A stretch of DNA of 64,000 bases from Runella defluvii (GCF_014195535.1 NZ_JACIBY010000006.1:124001-188000), one strand, 5' to 3'; numbered from the stretch's first letter, positions 8,238 through 17,289 are shown. Numbers and translations are program-made. Notes: generated by a model not told the origin, from the letters alone.

Positions 8238-10802
8238 ATGAAATCTTATTTTCTGATTGCTTTCTTGGGGAGTTTTATTCCACAAGTATGCGCACAAGAT
8301 GTACCTATTTTGAAGCATTATGACCAAAATCACCTGTACCGAATCGCTCTTCCCCTCGGAGGTATTGGCACAGGAACGGTGTCTCTTTCGGGCAAAGGCG
8401 AACTCCGAGATTGGGAAATTATGAATCGACCCGCCAAAGGATTTAGTGGGGGGCAGATGGGAAATGGAGTGCCTTTTTTTTCTATTTTTATTAGAGAAAC
8501 CAACGGTAAAACGCATACCAAAGGGCTAATGGGTCCACTCGACCCCGTCGATTATCAGGACAAAGAGGGGCGCCCAGTGGATAACCACGGTATTCCGCGT
8601 TTTCGTAACGCTTCGTTTGATGCTACTTACCCTTTTGGTCAAGTCAATCTATCTGACCCTAACCTCCCCGTCAGCGTTCGGCTCAAAGCATTTAACCCTT
8701 TGATTCCTACCGATGCCGATGCCAGCGGAATGCCGTTAGCCGTACTAAAATACGAAGTAAAAAACACCACGAATCAGCCCATTACGGTATCGGTATGTGG
8801 TTTGATGCGTAATTTTATTGGTAATGATGGCTCAAAAACACGGATGGATTGGAAAGGTGATTTGATTCCGATTGGCGCCAAAAACAACCAAAATAGCTTC
8901 CGTACATCTGGTCAAGTGCAAGGAATTTTCATGTACTCTGACAGCGTCAAGAAAACAGCAGAACAATGGGGCACAATGGCACTGGTAACTCCCGCTCAAA
9001 CAGGAGTCACGTACCGACGCTCGTCCAGAAGCAACGACTGGGAAAACGCCCTACTGGATTTTTGGGATGATTTCAGTGCTGATGGCGAACTCACTGACAA
9101 GGAAAAACTGGTAGATAATGACCCTCAGGCATCACTAGCAGTAAAGATGCAAATCCCTGCTAATCAAAGCCGTGTTTATACATTTTACATTACTTGGCAT
9201 TTCCCCAACCGCTTTGCTTGGTCGGCTGAGAATATAGGCAACTACTATGCTACCCAATACACCGACGCTTGGGACGTAGCCCAAAAAGCCGCCGAACGAT
9301 TACCCCAACTGGAGCAAAAAACCGTTGAGTTTGTCAGGGCTTTTATGCAAAGCAAGCTACCTGAGGTAGTGAAAGAAGCCGCTCTCTTCAACCTCAGCAC
9401 GCTACGTTCACAAACTGTTTTCCGAATCAAAGATGGCACCATGATGGGCTGGGAAGGCTGCATGGACAACTACGGCTCGTGTCAGGGCTCCTGCACTCAC
9501 GTATGGAATTACGAACAGGCAACGGGTTTTTTATTTGGCCAATTGGCCCAAACTATGCGCAAAACGGAGTTTGGACCCGCCCTCGATGAAACTGGTTTTA
9601 TGAGTTTTCGGGTGGGGTTACCGCTAGCCACCAACGCCCAACGCTACAAAGCCGCCGCCGCCGATGGGCAAATGGGCACCATCATGCGCTTCTATCGCGA
9701 TTGGCAGCTATCTGGCGACACGTCATTTCTCCGACAATTTTATCCCGCAGTTAAACGCAGCTTACAATTTGCGTGGCTTAAAGGAGGTTGGGACGGCGAC
9801 AAAGATGGCGTCATGGAAGGGTGTCAACACAATACGATGGACGTAGAATATTATGGTCCTAATCCTCAAATGCAAATTTGGTACTTGGGAGCCTTACGTG
9901 CGATGGAAGAAATGGCTAATGCGATGAACGAACCTATGTTTGCCGCAGAATGTCGGCAGCTTTTTGAACGAGGAAAAAAGTTTGCCGATGAACATCTATT
10001 CAATGGAGAATATTACGAACAAATCGTTCAGACAGCAGCTCATAAAGACCAAATCTTGATGGCAACTGTAGCCAGCGGCCGCGCTTATACCCAAGACCCA
10101 CCCTATCAATTAGGAAAAGGCTGTTTGGTTGACCAGCTCATTGGGCAATACATGGCTCACGTCTATGGGCTTGGGTATCTGATAAAGCCCGAAAATGCTC
10201 AAAAAACGCTTCAAAGCATCCTCAAATACAATTATCGCTCCAGTATGCTGAATCATTTTAACAATATGCGTTCGTACGCCTTGGGTGACGAGGCCGCCTT
10301 GTTGATGGCGAGTTATCCGCGTGGTGAGCGTCCGCAAATCCCATTTCCCTATTTTTCAGAAGTCATGACAGGATTTGAATATACGGCTGCCATCGGAATG
10401 CTCTACGAAGGTCAGACTGAGTCGGGTTTGCTCTGCATCAAAAATATACGGGACCGTTACGACGGAGCTAAGCGTAGCCCTTTTGATGAAGCCGAATGTG
10501 GTCACCACTACGCACGAGCCATGACAAGCTGGGGGGCCGTATTAGCTCTTTCAGGGTTTCAGTATTCGGGAGTAAAAAAAACGATGGCTTTTCATTCTCA
10601 AGAAGGGACCTTCTTTTGGTCAAATGGGTATGCCTACGGAACCGTTCAGTGCAAAAAAATGGGAAATGGCTTTAGCATCAAACTCTCCAGTTTAAACGGA
10701 GACGTTGCGTTAGAAAAGTTTTCAATTGGTAAACTAACCAAAACTTTTGAAGCAAACCATCAGCTTAAAGAAGGACAAACGTTGACGATGCAATTGAAAT
10801 AG
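8238..10802 (+). CDS. GH116 beta-glycosidase (non-lysosomal glucosylceramidase-like)
   Basis: Secreted glycosidase of 854 residues related to GBA2-type glucosylceramidases (GH116 with its N-terminal beta-sandwich, the DUF608 architecture). A signal peptide (MKSYFLIAFLGSFIPQVCAQ) is followed by the conserved LPLGGIGTGTVSLSGKGEL block. The (alpha/alpha)6 domain holds MGWEGCMDNYGSCQGSC and THVWNYEQATGF, then GCQHNTMDVEYYGP and DEAECGHHYARAM near the C-terminus. By comparison with GBA2, Asp535 is the likely acid/base and Glu406 the likely nucleophile (Glu426 is the alternative); this assignment is inference. The family includes beta-glucosidases, beta-xylosidases and N-acetylglucosaminidases, so specificity is open. 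It forms an operon with the double SGNH esterase. Confidence 0.88.
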   Translation: MKSYFLIAFLGSFIPQVCAQDVPILKHYDQNHLYRIALPLGGIGTGTVSLSGKGELRDWEIMNRPAKGFSGGQMGNGVPFFSIFIRETNGKTHTKGLMGPLDPVDYQDKEGRPVDNHGIPRFRNASFDATYPFGQVNLSDPNLPVSVRLKAFNPLIPTDADASGMPLAVLKYEVKNTTNQPITVSVCGLMRNFIGNDGSKTRMDWKGDLIPIGAKNNQNSFRTSGQVQGIFMYSDSVKKTAEQWGTMALVTPAQTGVTYRRSSRSNDWENALLDFWDDFSADGELTDKEKLVDNDPQASLAVKMQIPANQSRVYTFYITWHFPNRFAWSAENIGNYYATQYTDAWDVAQKAAERLPQLEQKTVEFVRAFMQSKLPEVVKEAALFNLSTLRSQTVFRIKDGTMMGWEGCMDNYGSCQGSCTHVWNYEQATGFLFGQLAQTMRKTEFGPALDETGFMSFRVGLPLATNAQRYKAAAADGQMGTIMRFYRDWQLSGDTSFLRQFYPAVKRSLQFAWLKGGWDGDKDGVMEGCQHNTMDVEYYGPNPQMQIWYLGALRAMEEMANAMNEPMFAAECRQLFERGKKFADEHLFNGEYYEQIVQTAAHKDQILMATVASGRAYTQDPPYQLGKGCLVDQLIGQYMAHVYGLGYLIKPENAQKTLQSILKYNYRSSMLNHFNNMRSYALGDEAALLMASYPRGERPQIPFPYFSEVMTGFEYTAAIGMLYEGQTESGLLCIKNIRDRYDGAKRSPFDEAECGHHYARAMTSWGAVLALSGFQYSGVKKTMAFHSQEGTFFWSNGYAYGTVQCKKMGNGFSIKLSSLNGDVALEKFSIGKLTKTFEANHQLKEGQTLTMQLK

Positions 10803-10833
10803 GAAAGAAATAGCCAATTCCGTCCAAAAAGGC

Positions 10834-10841
10834 TAAATTTG
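10834..10841 (+). promoter_or_regulatory. Candidate Bacteroidota -7 element for GH18 gene
   Basis: TAAATTTG fits the TAnnTTTG consensus and lies 52 bp before the GH18 start codon. I do not see a TTTG -33 box at the right distance. Confidence 0.3.
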
Positions 10842-10892
10842 AGCGTATAAACCCATTTCATCTTCAACTATCCTCTCACAAATCCCGTTTCT

Positions 10893-11858
10893 ATGAAAAT
10901 CAAACCCTTTATTTCGAGCGCTTTGGTAGCGCTAAGTTTGGGCGTTTTTGCTCAAAAAAAATCAAATGATTTTAAAGTTATTGGCTATTACGTCCCCAAC
11001 ATCCCTGCTGAACAAATTCCCGTGGATGTTCTGACCCACGTCAATTTTTCGTTTGCAATTCCTGCCAAAACGGGCGATTCCCTCGAACCACTCCGAAATC
11101 CCGAGGCACTTCACAGCTTAGTACGGTATTTGCACAAACACAACATCCAAGTGTTTATCTCCATCGGTGGTTGGGGTATTGGCGACGGCGGTGGCGATGA
11201 CACCCGCTTTCACAAAATGGCCGAACGCGCCGAAGGTCGTCATACGTTTGTTCAGCACGTCATGAAATTTGTTCGTACTTATAAAGTAGATGGCGTGGAT
11301 TTGGACTGGGAATACCCCGACGAAGACTCCCCCTCAGCCGACCACTACGTAGCACTCATGAGCGAGCTGGGAGATGCACTCCACGCTCAAGGCAAAAAAT
11401 TGACGGCGGCGGTGATTTCATACGGCAAAAAAGGCTATGGAATGAAAAAAGAAGCCCTTGATAAAATGGATTGGGTCAACGTGATGGCTTACGACGACGA
11501 CTACGGCCCCAACTACATCCGTGCCCATTCTCCTTATTCTTTGGCCGTTAAAAGCTTAGATTATTGGACAAAAGAACGCGGAGTTTCCGCCCAAAAAGCC
11601 ATTCTGGGACTACCATTTTATTCTAAAAAAGGAATGGGAAATTATGGCCCCGACTACAAAGGTTTGTTAAAAGACGGCGCAAGTCCTTACGATGACTACT
11701 GGAAAGGCGCTTTTTATAACGGTATTCATACGATTGAACTTAAAACCAAGCTGGCCAAAGACCGAGGATGCGGCGGTGTCATGATTTGGGAAATTTCGTG
11801 CGATACCAACGATGAGTTCGCGCTGCTACAGGCCATTAAACGAGGGTCAAAAAAATAA
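10893..11858 (+). CDS. GH18 chitinase / endo-N-acetylglucosaminidase-like
   Basis: Secreted single-domain GH18 enzyme of 321 residues. It has a signal peptide ending near FAQ (residue 21), the ISIGGWG strand at 90-96, and the catalytic motif DGVDLDWEYP with acid Glu140 and supporting Asp136 and Asp138. Further along come NVMAYDDDYGP and GVMIWEISCD, both family signatures. It lacks a carbohydrate-binding module and the long insertion of processive chitinases, so it may act on short chito-oligosaccharides or the chitobiose core of N-glycans rather than crystalline chitin. It sits 90 bp after the GH116 gene and ends in a strong terminator. Neighbouring fucosidases and an aspartylglucosaminidase-like gene support a glycoprotein-degradation role, but this is inference. 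Confidence 0.88.
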   Translation: MKIKPFISSALVALSLGVFAQKKSNDFKVIGYYVPNIPAEQIPVDVLTHVNFSFAIPAKTGDSLEPLRNPEALHSLVRYLHKHNIQVFISIGGWGIGDGGGDDTRFHKMAERAEGRHTFVQHVMKFVRTYKVDGVDLDWEYPDEDSPSADHYVALMSELGDALHAQGKKLTAAVISYGKKGYGMKKEALDKMDWVNVMAYDDDYGPNYIRAHSPYSLAVKSLDYWTKERGVSAQKAILGLPFYSKKGMGNYGPDYKGLLKDGASPYDDYWKGAFYNGIHTIELKTKLAKDRGCGGVMIWEISCDTNDEFALLQAIKRGSKK

Positions 11859-11896
11859 ACTTACCTGTCTTCAATTATACTATCCCCCTCTTATTC

Positions 11897-11937
11897 AGTC
11901 CCCAACGAAATTTTCCTGTTGGGGACTTTTTGTTTTT
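11897..11937 (+). terminator. Rho-independent terminator after GH18 gene
   Basis: A perfect 10-bp stem (AGTCCCCAAC at 11897-11906 with its complement at 11918-11927) is followed by a T-rich tract. Confidence 0.8.
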
Positions 11938-12117
11938 TATATCCTCAAATCTAATTGGACGACAAGATAATAGGCATATTTCTTTTGGTATGTCAAGATC
12001 AGTTTTTTTACAAATAGTAAAAAAAAGTTTTGGTTTCATGTGACCAAAGATACTAATCCACGTCATCCATCTACCTATTATAGATTATGCCTTATTTTTC
12101 ACCAAACTTTGAAAACC

Positions 12118-12699
12118 ATGAACTCTCACCCTATCACATCAGTCCATGAGCTTCCTAAAAATCAAGATTTAACCGTGTGTTTACAGATTGAGCAACAAGA
12201 CACGCAGACCCTTCTTTCATTCTTGTTGTCCAAACAAATTTCGTTTGAGTTAGTCTATCATCCTGTACTTTCGTCGTCCCTTAAAGGAGGAGCTTCTGTA
12301 TTTCCATCCGCTAGTTATGTACCAAAGGAAGAATCAGTATCCGCCATCCCATCTTCTCACCTAAGTACACGTGAAAAAATTGAGTGGGCTTACGACTATT
12401 ATATTCAACGAAAACATACCCAAAACGTCCCTGCGGAAACGGAGATTGCTTCACAGTTAGAAATAGCGACCAGTCAATTCCGCAGTCTTTTTAAGAAAAT
12501 CTACGGCAAAGGGTTTTATCAACTTTACCTTGAAAAACGCATGGAGTACGCCAGCAAACTTCTCCGTAAAGGGCTCAAGTGCAATGAAGTGGCCAAAATG
12601 GTTGGCTATGGTAGTAATTCGGCCATCAAGTTTAACAAAATGTTTCAAAAACACTTTGGTATGACGCCTAAAAAGTACCAGCTCCAATACGCCAGCTAA
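12118..12699 (+). CDS. AraC-family transcriptional regulator
   Basis: Cytoplasmic DNA-binding protein of 193 residues when started at the ATG at 12118. An in-frame ATG at 12040 would add 26 residues of no recognisable nature, so I prefer the later one. The C-terminal half (about residues 80-190) carries the two helix-turn-helix units of AraC/XylS proteins: EIASQLEIATSQFRSLFKKIYG and the second helix pair ending in FNKMFQKHFGMTPKKYQL. The N-terminal 80 residues do not resemble a cupin sugar-binding domain and I do not recognise them. It lies among glycosidase genes, between GH18 (+) and GH30 (-), and may regulate them, but nothing in the sequence proves that. Confidence 0.82.
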   Translation: MNSHPITSVHELPKNQDLTVCLQIEQQDTQTLLSFLLSKQISFELVYHPVLSSSLKGGASVFPSASYVPKEESVSAIPSSHLSTREKIEWAYDYYIQRKHTQNVPAETEIASQLEIATSQFRSLFKKIYGKGFYQLYLEKRMEYASKLLRKGLKCNEVAKMVGYGSNSAIKFNKMFQKHFGMTPKKYQLQYAS

Positions 12700-12748
12700 T
12701 CACTTTTAAGCGTTCCTCTTACACACACCGTTATTAGTTATTGATTAT

Positions 12749-14128
12749 TTACCAAACAAACGTAGCCACTGATTTACCTTCCAACGTAGGCATTATTTGC
12801 TTGTTTTTATGACGAACATTAAACGTCATTGGTTTATCACTTTCATTGATAACAATGAGTACCGTTTTGCCATCTGGTGTCTTAAATGCGACATTTGATA
12901 GGCTCATTGTGACGTTTGATGCTATACGCACAGAATTGGGTCGGACAAATTTTGACGCGTGCGCAATGATATAGTAAGCTGGATTACGAACAATCGTTTC
13001 GCCAATAGTAAGGGCGCCCAAACAAGCGGTACATCCACCTTCGGTATAGGGTTTTTGCTGTGTGTCGGCCGCTAAATTCCACTCTAAGACCGTCTTACAC
13101 CAATTGCGAGGAGCGCCAATGACCAAATTTTTAAGGTGCCACATCAAGTCACCTCCAAAATTGGCAGGTGCCCCTATCCATTGTTCTGTGAAATACAGGT
13201 TTTTATCAGGGTGGGCTTCGTGGACATCGCGTAAACTTTCAACGCTTCCTCCATACAAATGAAACGCCGAACCATCGATGTACTGACGCGCTTCTGGGTC
13301 GTTTAAAATGCTGATGGGATAATCAGGGCGGTCGGCGTTGTGGTCATAAATCAAGATTTTTGTAGCAATTTTAGCCTTCCTAAACACTGGCCCAAGGCTC
13401 TTTTTAATGAATGCCGCTTGTTCGTCTTGCGGCATTAATAGGCTTGGATTGTTGCCTGGGTGGAGGGGTTCATTTTGCACCGTCATTGCGTCTATCCGAA
13501 TCCCCTCTTTTTGCATTTCTTGAATATACTTCACCAAATAGCCGGCATACACATCGTAAAATTCAGGCTTCAAACTTCCTCCTTTCGAGGCCGCGTTGGT
13601 TTTCATCCAGGCGGGCGGCGTCCAAGGTGAGCCCAAAATTTTGAGCGAGGGTGCTATTGCAAGTATTTCTTTCAACACAGGAATCAGTTCCTTTTTTTCT
13701 TCTGCCAACGTAAACTTCGTCAGTGTTGGGTCGGTTTGGCCCGCTGGTAGGTCGTTGTACGTAAACACATGATCGCTCAGGTCGGATGCTCCAATGCTAA
13801 TGCGTAAGTAGCTCACGCCAATGTTGTTTTGATCCGTGGCAAAAATTTCTTTCAACAATTTTGCACGCTCAGTAGGCTTCATCGCCGCCAGCAACTGAGC
13901 ACTCCCTCCCGTAAGCGTATAGCCAAAACCGTCCATTTGTTGAAACGTCTTGGTGTCGTCAACGTAAATACTGGGAAGCGTGTTAGTCGTCGTAACAAAC
14001 GACAACTTCTCGGGTTGTTTTTGAAAAAGAACCGATTTATCTGCCTTTGTAAGCCAATATTCCGCTTGTTGGGCTTGGCTAGTTAGTGCCCACAATAAAA
14101 GCACAATACTCTGCATTTTTTTCATCAT
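12749..14128 (-). CDS. GH30 glucosylceramidase / endo-beta-1,6-glucanase-like
   Basis: Secreted clan GH-A glycosidase of 459 residues. Signal peptide MMKKMQSIVLLLWALTSQAQ is followed by the GH30 N-terminal block QQMDGFGYTLTGGSAQLL. The strand with SPWTPPAWMKTN lies near 167-178. The acid/base is Glu220 in MTVQNEPLHP and the nucleophile Glu315 in LYFTEQWIG, the positions expected for GH30. A C-terminal beta-domain follows from about residue 390. Members include acid glucosylceramidase, endo-1,6-beta-glucanase and beta-xylosidase. The GH116 glucosylceramidase-type gene nearby makes a beta-glucoside target likely, but linkage is not determined. It is downstream of the DUF1080 gene on the same strand with a hairpin between them, and convergent with the AraC gene. 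Confidence 0.9.
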   Translation of the reverse strand: MMKKMQSIVLLLWALTSQAQQAEYWLTKADKSVLFQKQPEKLSFVTTTNTLPSIYVDDTKTFQQMDGFGYTLTGGSAQLLAAMKPTERAKLLKEIFATDQNNIGVSYLRISIGASDLSDHVFTYNDLPAGQTDPTLTKFTLAEEKKELIPVLKEILAIAPSLKILGSPWTPPAWMKTNAASKGGSLKPEFYDVYAGYLVKYIQEMQKEGIRIDAMTVQNEPLHPGNNPSLLMPQDEQAAFIKKSLGPVFRKAKIATKILIYDHNADRPDYPISILNDPEARQYIDGSAFHLYGGSVESLRDVHEAHPDKNLYFTEQWIGAPANFGGDLMWHLKNLVIGAPRNWCKTVLEWNLAADTQQKPYTEGGCTACLGALTIGETIVRNPAYYIIAHASKFVRPNSVRIASNVTMSLSNVAFKTPDGKTVLIVINESDKPMTFNVRHKNKQIMPTLEGKSVATFVW

Positions 14129-14164
14129 GATCGTTGGTTAAAATTGATAGGTTATGAAACAAGA

Positions 14165-14194
14165 CAGCCCCGAAAAATGCGTTTTTCGGGGCTG
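14165..14194. terminator. Perfect hairpin between DUF1080 and GH30 genes
   Basis: A 13-bp perfect stem (14165-14177 with 14182-14194, from CAGCCCCG to CGGGGCTG) with a 4-nt loop. It lies just after the DUF1080 stop on the minus strand, so it probably separates that gene from GH30. On the plus strand it is followed by ATAGGTATTTTTTT. Confidence 0.7.
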
Positions 14195-14216
14195 CATAGG
14201 TATTTTTTTGTAACGA

Positions 14217-14996
14217 TTACAGTCTGCGAATCCAGATATTACGGAACTGAGTCGCGTTATTGTGATCTTGGAGGTGAATCACATCTTCACCATGCGCCTC
14301 TGGGTAGTGGTGAAGGCCAATGTAAAGCGTCAAACCGTTGATGGTGGTATTATTTTGTACTAACACACCATTCAAAAATACGGTGATGCGAGCAGGTGAA
14401 TCCAAACGGCCATCTGGCTTGAAACGCGGTGCTGTATATACCACATCATATACGTTCCACTCCGACGGGCTACGCATTGGATTTACAAGCGGCGCGTGGT
14501 CTTTGTAAATACTTCCTGCTTGTCCGTTACGGTAGGTACGGTTTTGGTACGAATCCAAAATTTGCAACTCATAACGGTCTTGGAAGAAAACCCCACTGTT
14601 ACCACGGCCTTGTCCAACGCCTTCTACTTTATCAGGCGCGCTAAACTCAAGGTGTAACTGGCAATCACCAAATTTCATTTTGGTTTTGATGTCACCACTT
14701 TTAGGCACGACTTCGAGGTAATCGCCGTTGACAATTTTCCAAGGGGCAGGGCCACCATCTTTGGCAGAAACCCACTGAGATAAGTCTTTACCATTAAAAA
14801 GGATGATAGCATCCGAAGGTGCTTCGCCAAGGTTTTTAGCTGGAGTAACAGTCGCTACTTCGGGCTCCCAAATTTCGGTCATTTCGGGTTTCATCGGCAT
14901 GGGCGAAACCGCAGGAGGAGTACTTGGATAACCTTGTGCAAAAGCAGCAGCAGCACAAGCGACGAGCGACGCAGTAAGGAGCGTTTTTTTCATCAT
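14217..14996 (-). CDS. DUF1080 (3-keto-disaccharide hydrolase-type) secreted protein
   Basis: Secreted 259-residue protein with a signal peptide ending near AFAQG (residue 22) and a Pro-rich linker to about residue 40. The rest is a concanavalin-like beta-sandwich of the DUF1080 family: ILFNGKDLSQW near residue 65, WKIVNGDYLEV, the GDCQLHLEFSAP strand, NSGVFFQDRYELQILDS and SEWNVYDVVYTAPRF. Some family members hydrolyse 3-keto-glucosides, but many are uncharacterised. It lies upstream of the GH30 gene on the same strand. No sugar-oxidising Gfo/Idh/MocA dehydrogenase, the usual partner, is in the window, so the 3-keto role here is uncertain. Confidence 0.85.
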   Translation of the reverse strand: MMKKTLLTASLVACAAAAFAQGYPSTPPAVSPMPMKPEMTEIWEPEVATVTPAKNLGEAPSDAIILFNGKDLSQWVSAKDGGPAPWKIVNGDYLEVVPKSGDIKTKMKFGDCQLHLEFSAPDKVEGVGQGRGNSGVFFQDRYELQILDSYQNRTYRNGQAGSIYKDHAPLVNPMRSPSEWNVYDVVYTAPRFKPDGRLDSPARITVFLNGVLVQNNTTINGLTLYIGLHHYPEAHGEDVIHLQDHNNATQFRNIWIRRL

Positions 14997-15085
14997 GGGT
15001 GTATTAAAAATTAAAAGTTTTACGAATCAAACAACCTTTTTTTCTACAAAGTCAAACGGTTGGTCTTTTTAACGTTCTCTACGCA

Positions 15086-15688
15086 TTAATCGCATACAAA
15101 GATGCTTAAATAATCGGGCGATGATGAAGTAATCTGTTTTAGACTGAGGCTTACGTCTTGGGGAAGTATTTTAACCAAACGTTTTTGCAACTGCGTAGCC
15201 GTCTCTTTTTCAACGAGTTCGTAACGAATTTGACTACGGGTTATTTTTAATTCTTTTTTTCGTGATGACGACAACTGCGTTGTTTTCACCTCATATTCTT
15301 TATAAGCCGCCAGCTCCTCAGCCAGTTGATCGGCCAAGGGTTTCGCTCCTGCATCATAAAAAACTTCAACGACCCACTCTTTGCGCGGACTCGTAATTTT
15401 ACTAATCAATGAGGCTTTTTTCGTCGGTGTTGTCGTCGTTTTTGTTTTTTCTGGTTTGGGTGAGCTTTCGGGGTTCATAATGGCCGCAACGCCCGACACC
15501 AGCCCCAGCACCAACGTCAGTCCCATAAACATCCGAATCGAACGCAGCATTTCGGGGCGTGGCTTAGGACGGCTACTTTCACGATTGAGCAAAAAAAACG
15601 ATAAAATAAACGCAATCGCGCTCAATCCTGAAATACCGTACTTGAGAAACTCTGCCAGCTCGCTGACTTGAAATTGCGCAAAAACCAT
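15086..15688 (-). CDS. Uncharacterised protein with two membrane helices
   Basis: I do not recognise a family for this 200-residue protein. Residues 14-36 (YGISGLSAIAFILSFFLLN) and 52-70 (MFMGLTLVLGLVSGVAAIM) are strong membrane segments. A Lys/Thr-rich linker follows (about 76-95), then a soluble domain of about 105 residues ending in LSIFVCD. That arrangement suggests an anchored soluble domain; side and function are unknown. It is the last gene of a minus-strand run with the amidotransferase gene 55 bp upstream. Confidence 0.6.
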   Translation of the reverse strand: MVFAQFQVSELAEFLKYGISGLSAIAFILSFFLLNRESSRPKPRPEMLRSIRMFMGLTLVLGLVSGVAAIMNPESSPKPEKTKTTTTPTKKASLISKITSPRKEWVVEVFYDAGAKPLADQLAEELAAYKEYEVKTTQLSSSRKKELKITRSQIRYELVEKETATQLQKRLVKILPQDVSLSLKQITSSSPDYLSIFVCD

Positions 15689-15743
15689 GTAGTGGGGTGT
15701 TATGACAAATTAAAGCGGCAAATAACGCGCTTTCGCGCTTTTT

Positions 15744-16493
15744 TTACAACCTTGACGCCACAAACTCAACAATCCAACGCGCCACCAAGGCACTATCTAA
15801 GGGCTGGGATAAGCTTTCTATTCCTTGTTGGGTCTTGGTTTCGCCAATTCGCTCTACCCGCGACCGCATCAACGCTTCTTCGTAAGGAACCGTAAATTCG
15901 GGATGTGCTTGCACTCCGAGCATCCGTTGGCCTACTTGAAACATCGCCACTGGGCAGTCGGCAGCAGTAGCAAGTACCTGTGCGTCGGGAGGCAACACCT
16001 GTACTTGGTCTTGGCACATCATCAATAAATTGACGTTTTGTTGAAAAGGCTGCATCCATTGTGGATAACTTCCCTCCAAAGGTAACCCGTCAACCGTAAA
16101 CCGATGCACACCCACGCACCAACCCACCGACGATTTTTGTACTTTTCCTCCCAATGCTTCCGCCAGAAGTTGGTGCCCAAAACAAACGCCTACGTAGATT
16201 TTTTGGTGCGCATACAAATCTGCTACAAATGCCTTTAGGGTATGAATCCACGGTTCGTCGTCATAGACCGAAAACTTAGAACCTGTGCTCAAGTACGCAT
16301 CGCACTCATCGACCGATGCTGGAAAATGCCCGTTGGAAACGTCATAAAAAGTAAACTCCCATTCGGGAGCAAGGGGTAGAAACAAAGCAGGGAACATATT
16401 TCGATAGTCTCCCGCAATGTGTCGAAATTCATCGCGAACGTGGTCGCACTCTAAAAGGCCGATTTTTATGGTGTTTTTCACTTTGTATATCAC
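15744..16493 (-). CDS. Class I glutamine amidotransferase-like protein
   Basis: Cytosolic 249-residue protein of the GMP-synthase-type glutamine amidotransferase family. The nucleophile elbow is YVGVCFGHQLLAEALGG with Cys104, and QAHPEF gives His197 and Glu199, so the triad is complete. Stand-alone members hydrolyse glutamine or gamma-glutamyl compounds (as PuuD does with gamma-glutamyl-GABA). The aldehyde dehydrogenase gene upstream would fit polyamine or GABA breakdown, but this is inference. No ATG is available near the start: translation must begin at GTG, either at 16493, directly after the stop codon of the upstream gene (TAA then GTG), or at the GTG four codons later (16481). The abutting stop and start suggest translational coupling. 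Confidence 0.8.
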   Translation of the reverse strand: MIYKVKNTIKIGLLECDHVRDEFRHIAGDYRNMFPALFLPLAPEWEFTFYDVSNGHFPASVDECDAYLSTGSKFSVYDDEPWIHTLKAFVADLYAHQKIYVGVCFGHQLLAEALGGKVQKSSVGWCVGVHRFTVDGLPLEGSYPQWMQPFQQNVNLLMMCQDQVQVLPPDAQVLATAADCPVAMFQVGQRMLGVQAHPEFTVPYEEALMRSRVERIGETKTQQGIESLSQPLDSALVARWIVEFVASRL

Positions 16494-17108
16494 TTATTTC
16501 AATGTATAACCTACCCCCACTCCACCCCACAGCAAAAAAGTGCGGTCGATTTTCCCCCAACTTTTACGATGTGTTATCGAAGGGTATGGGTTGTCTCCCT
16601 TGTAAATACTTTTATCTTCCCAAAAAATAGAACTTAATGGAGTAATCCCAACCTTAAAGAACCATCCACCTTCTGGCTTTTGAAAACGATACCCCACACG
16701 GGTGGTAACGAAGAGATACTGTTCTCGTTCTACAAGTTTATTCACATGATACTTCTCGGATGTAGGATACATGCCTGCATCATTCAACAATATCATTGGG
16801 TTTTTCCAATGCTGTCTAAATTGCGCATATGCCATTCCAATTCCCAGCTCAAAGAAATGAGATGCTCTTCCAAACAATAAACTCCCCGAAACAGGAACAG
16901 AATACATTTTTCGTCCATTGAGTGGAAAAAAGCCAAGCGCTCCATTGACGGCTATTTTGTAAGAAGGAGTGATTTTTACCAACTGGTCAACCCCAATCGA
17001 CGTAAGTACCCCAGTTCCTAAACCTTCAAAAAACAGGGTGGTGCGCTGTTGAGCCTGCCCCACTTCCGCCAAGACAATTATCCAGAAAAGTAACAAAAGC
17101 CGTTTCAT
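16494..17108 (-). CDS. Probable outer-membrane beta-barrel protein
   Basis: Secreted protein of 204 residues when started at the ATG at 17108, which gives the better signal peptide (MKRLLLLFWIIVLAEVGQAQQ); an ATG at 17126 adds six residues. The mature part has alternating aromatic/hydrophobic strands (GALGFFPLNG, SGSLLFGRASHFFELGIGMAYAQF, FVTTRVGYRFQ, FKVGITPLSSIF) ending in VGVGYTLK, typical of a small porin-like barrel. I do not recognise a named family. Its stop codon abuts the GTG start of the amidotransferase gene. Confidence 0.6.
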   Translation of the reverse strand: MKRLLLLFWIIVLAEVGQAQQRTTLFFEGLGTGVLTSIGVDQLVKITPSYKIAVNGALGFFPLNGRKMYSVPVSGSLLFGRASHFFELGIGMAYAQFRQHWKNPMILLNDAGMYPTSEKYHVNKLVEREQYLFVTTRVGYRFQKPEGGWFFKVGITPLSSIFWEDKSIYKGDNPYPSITHRKSWGKIDRTFLLWGGVGVGYTLK

Positions 17109-17147
17109 AGAAGTTGTTTTTGACATTTTATCACTAATCCTCTTTTA

Positions 17148-17244
17148 ACCCCATGTCTTTAGACTGGGGTCGCTAAAAAAGGAATCTCAACGAGGCTTCA
17201 GCCCTGACTTTTTCATATCAATATACTCAAAATCAGGGCTAAAG
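17148..17244. repeat. Two hairpins in the gap before the aldehyde dehydrogenase gene
   Basis: Hairpin 1 pairs ACCCCATGTCT (17148-17158) with AGACTGGGGT (17161-17170), with one bulged base. Hairpin 2 pairs CTTCAGCCCTGA (17196-17207) with TCAGGGCTAAAG (17233-17244), one mismatch. Both lie after the aldehyde dehydrogenase stop on the minus strand and may act in termination. Confidence 0.4.
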
Positions 17245-17289
17245 ATGCTATACGTTCGTGGCATGCTGCTGCTGCTCATTTACCTACCA

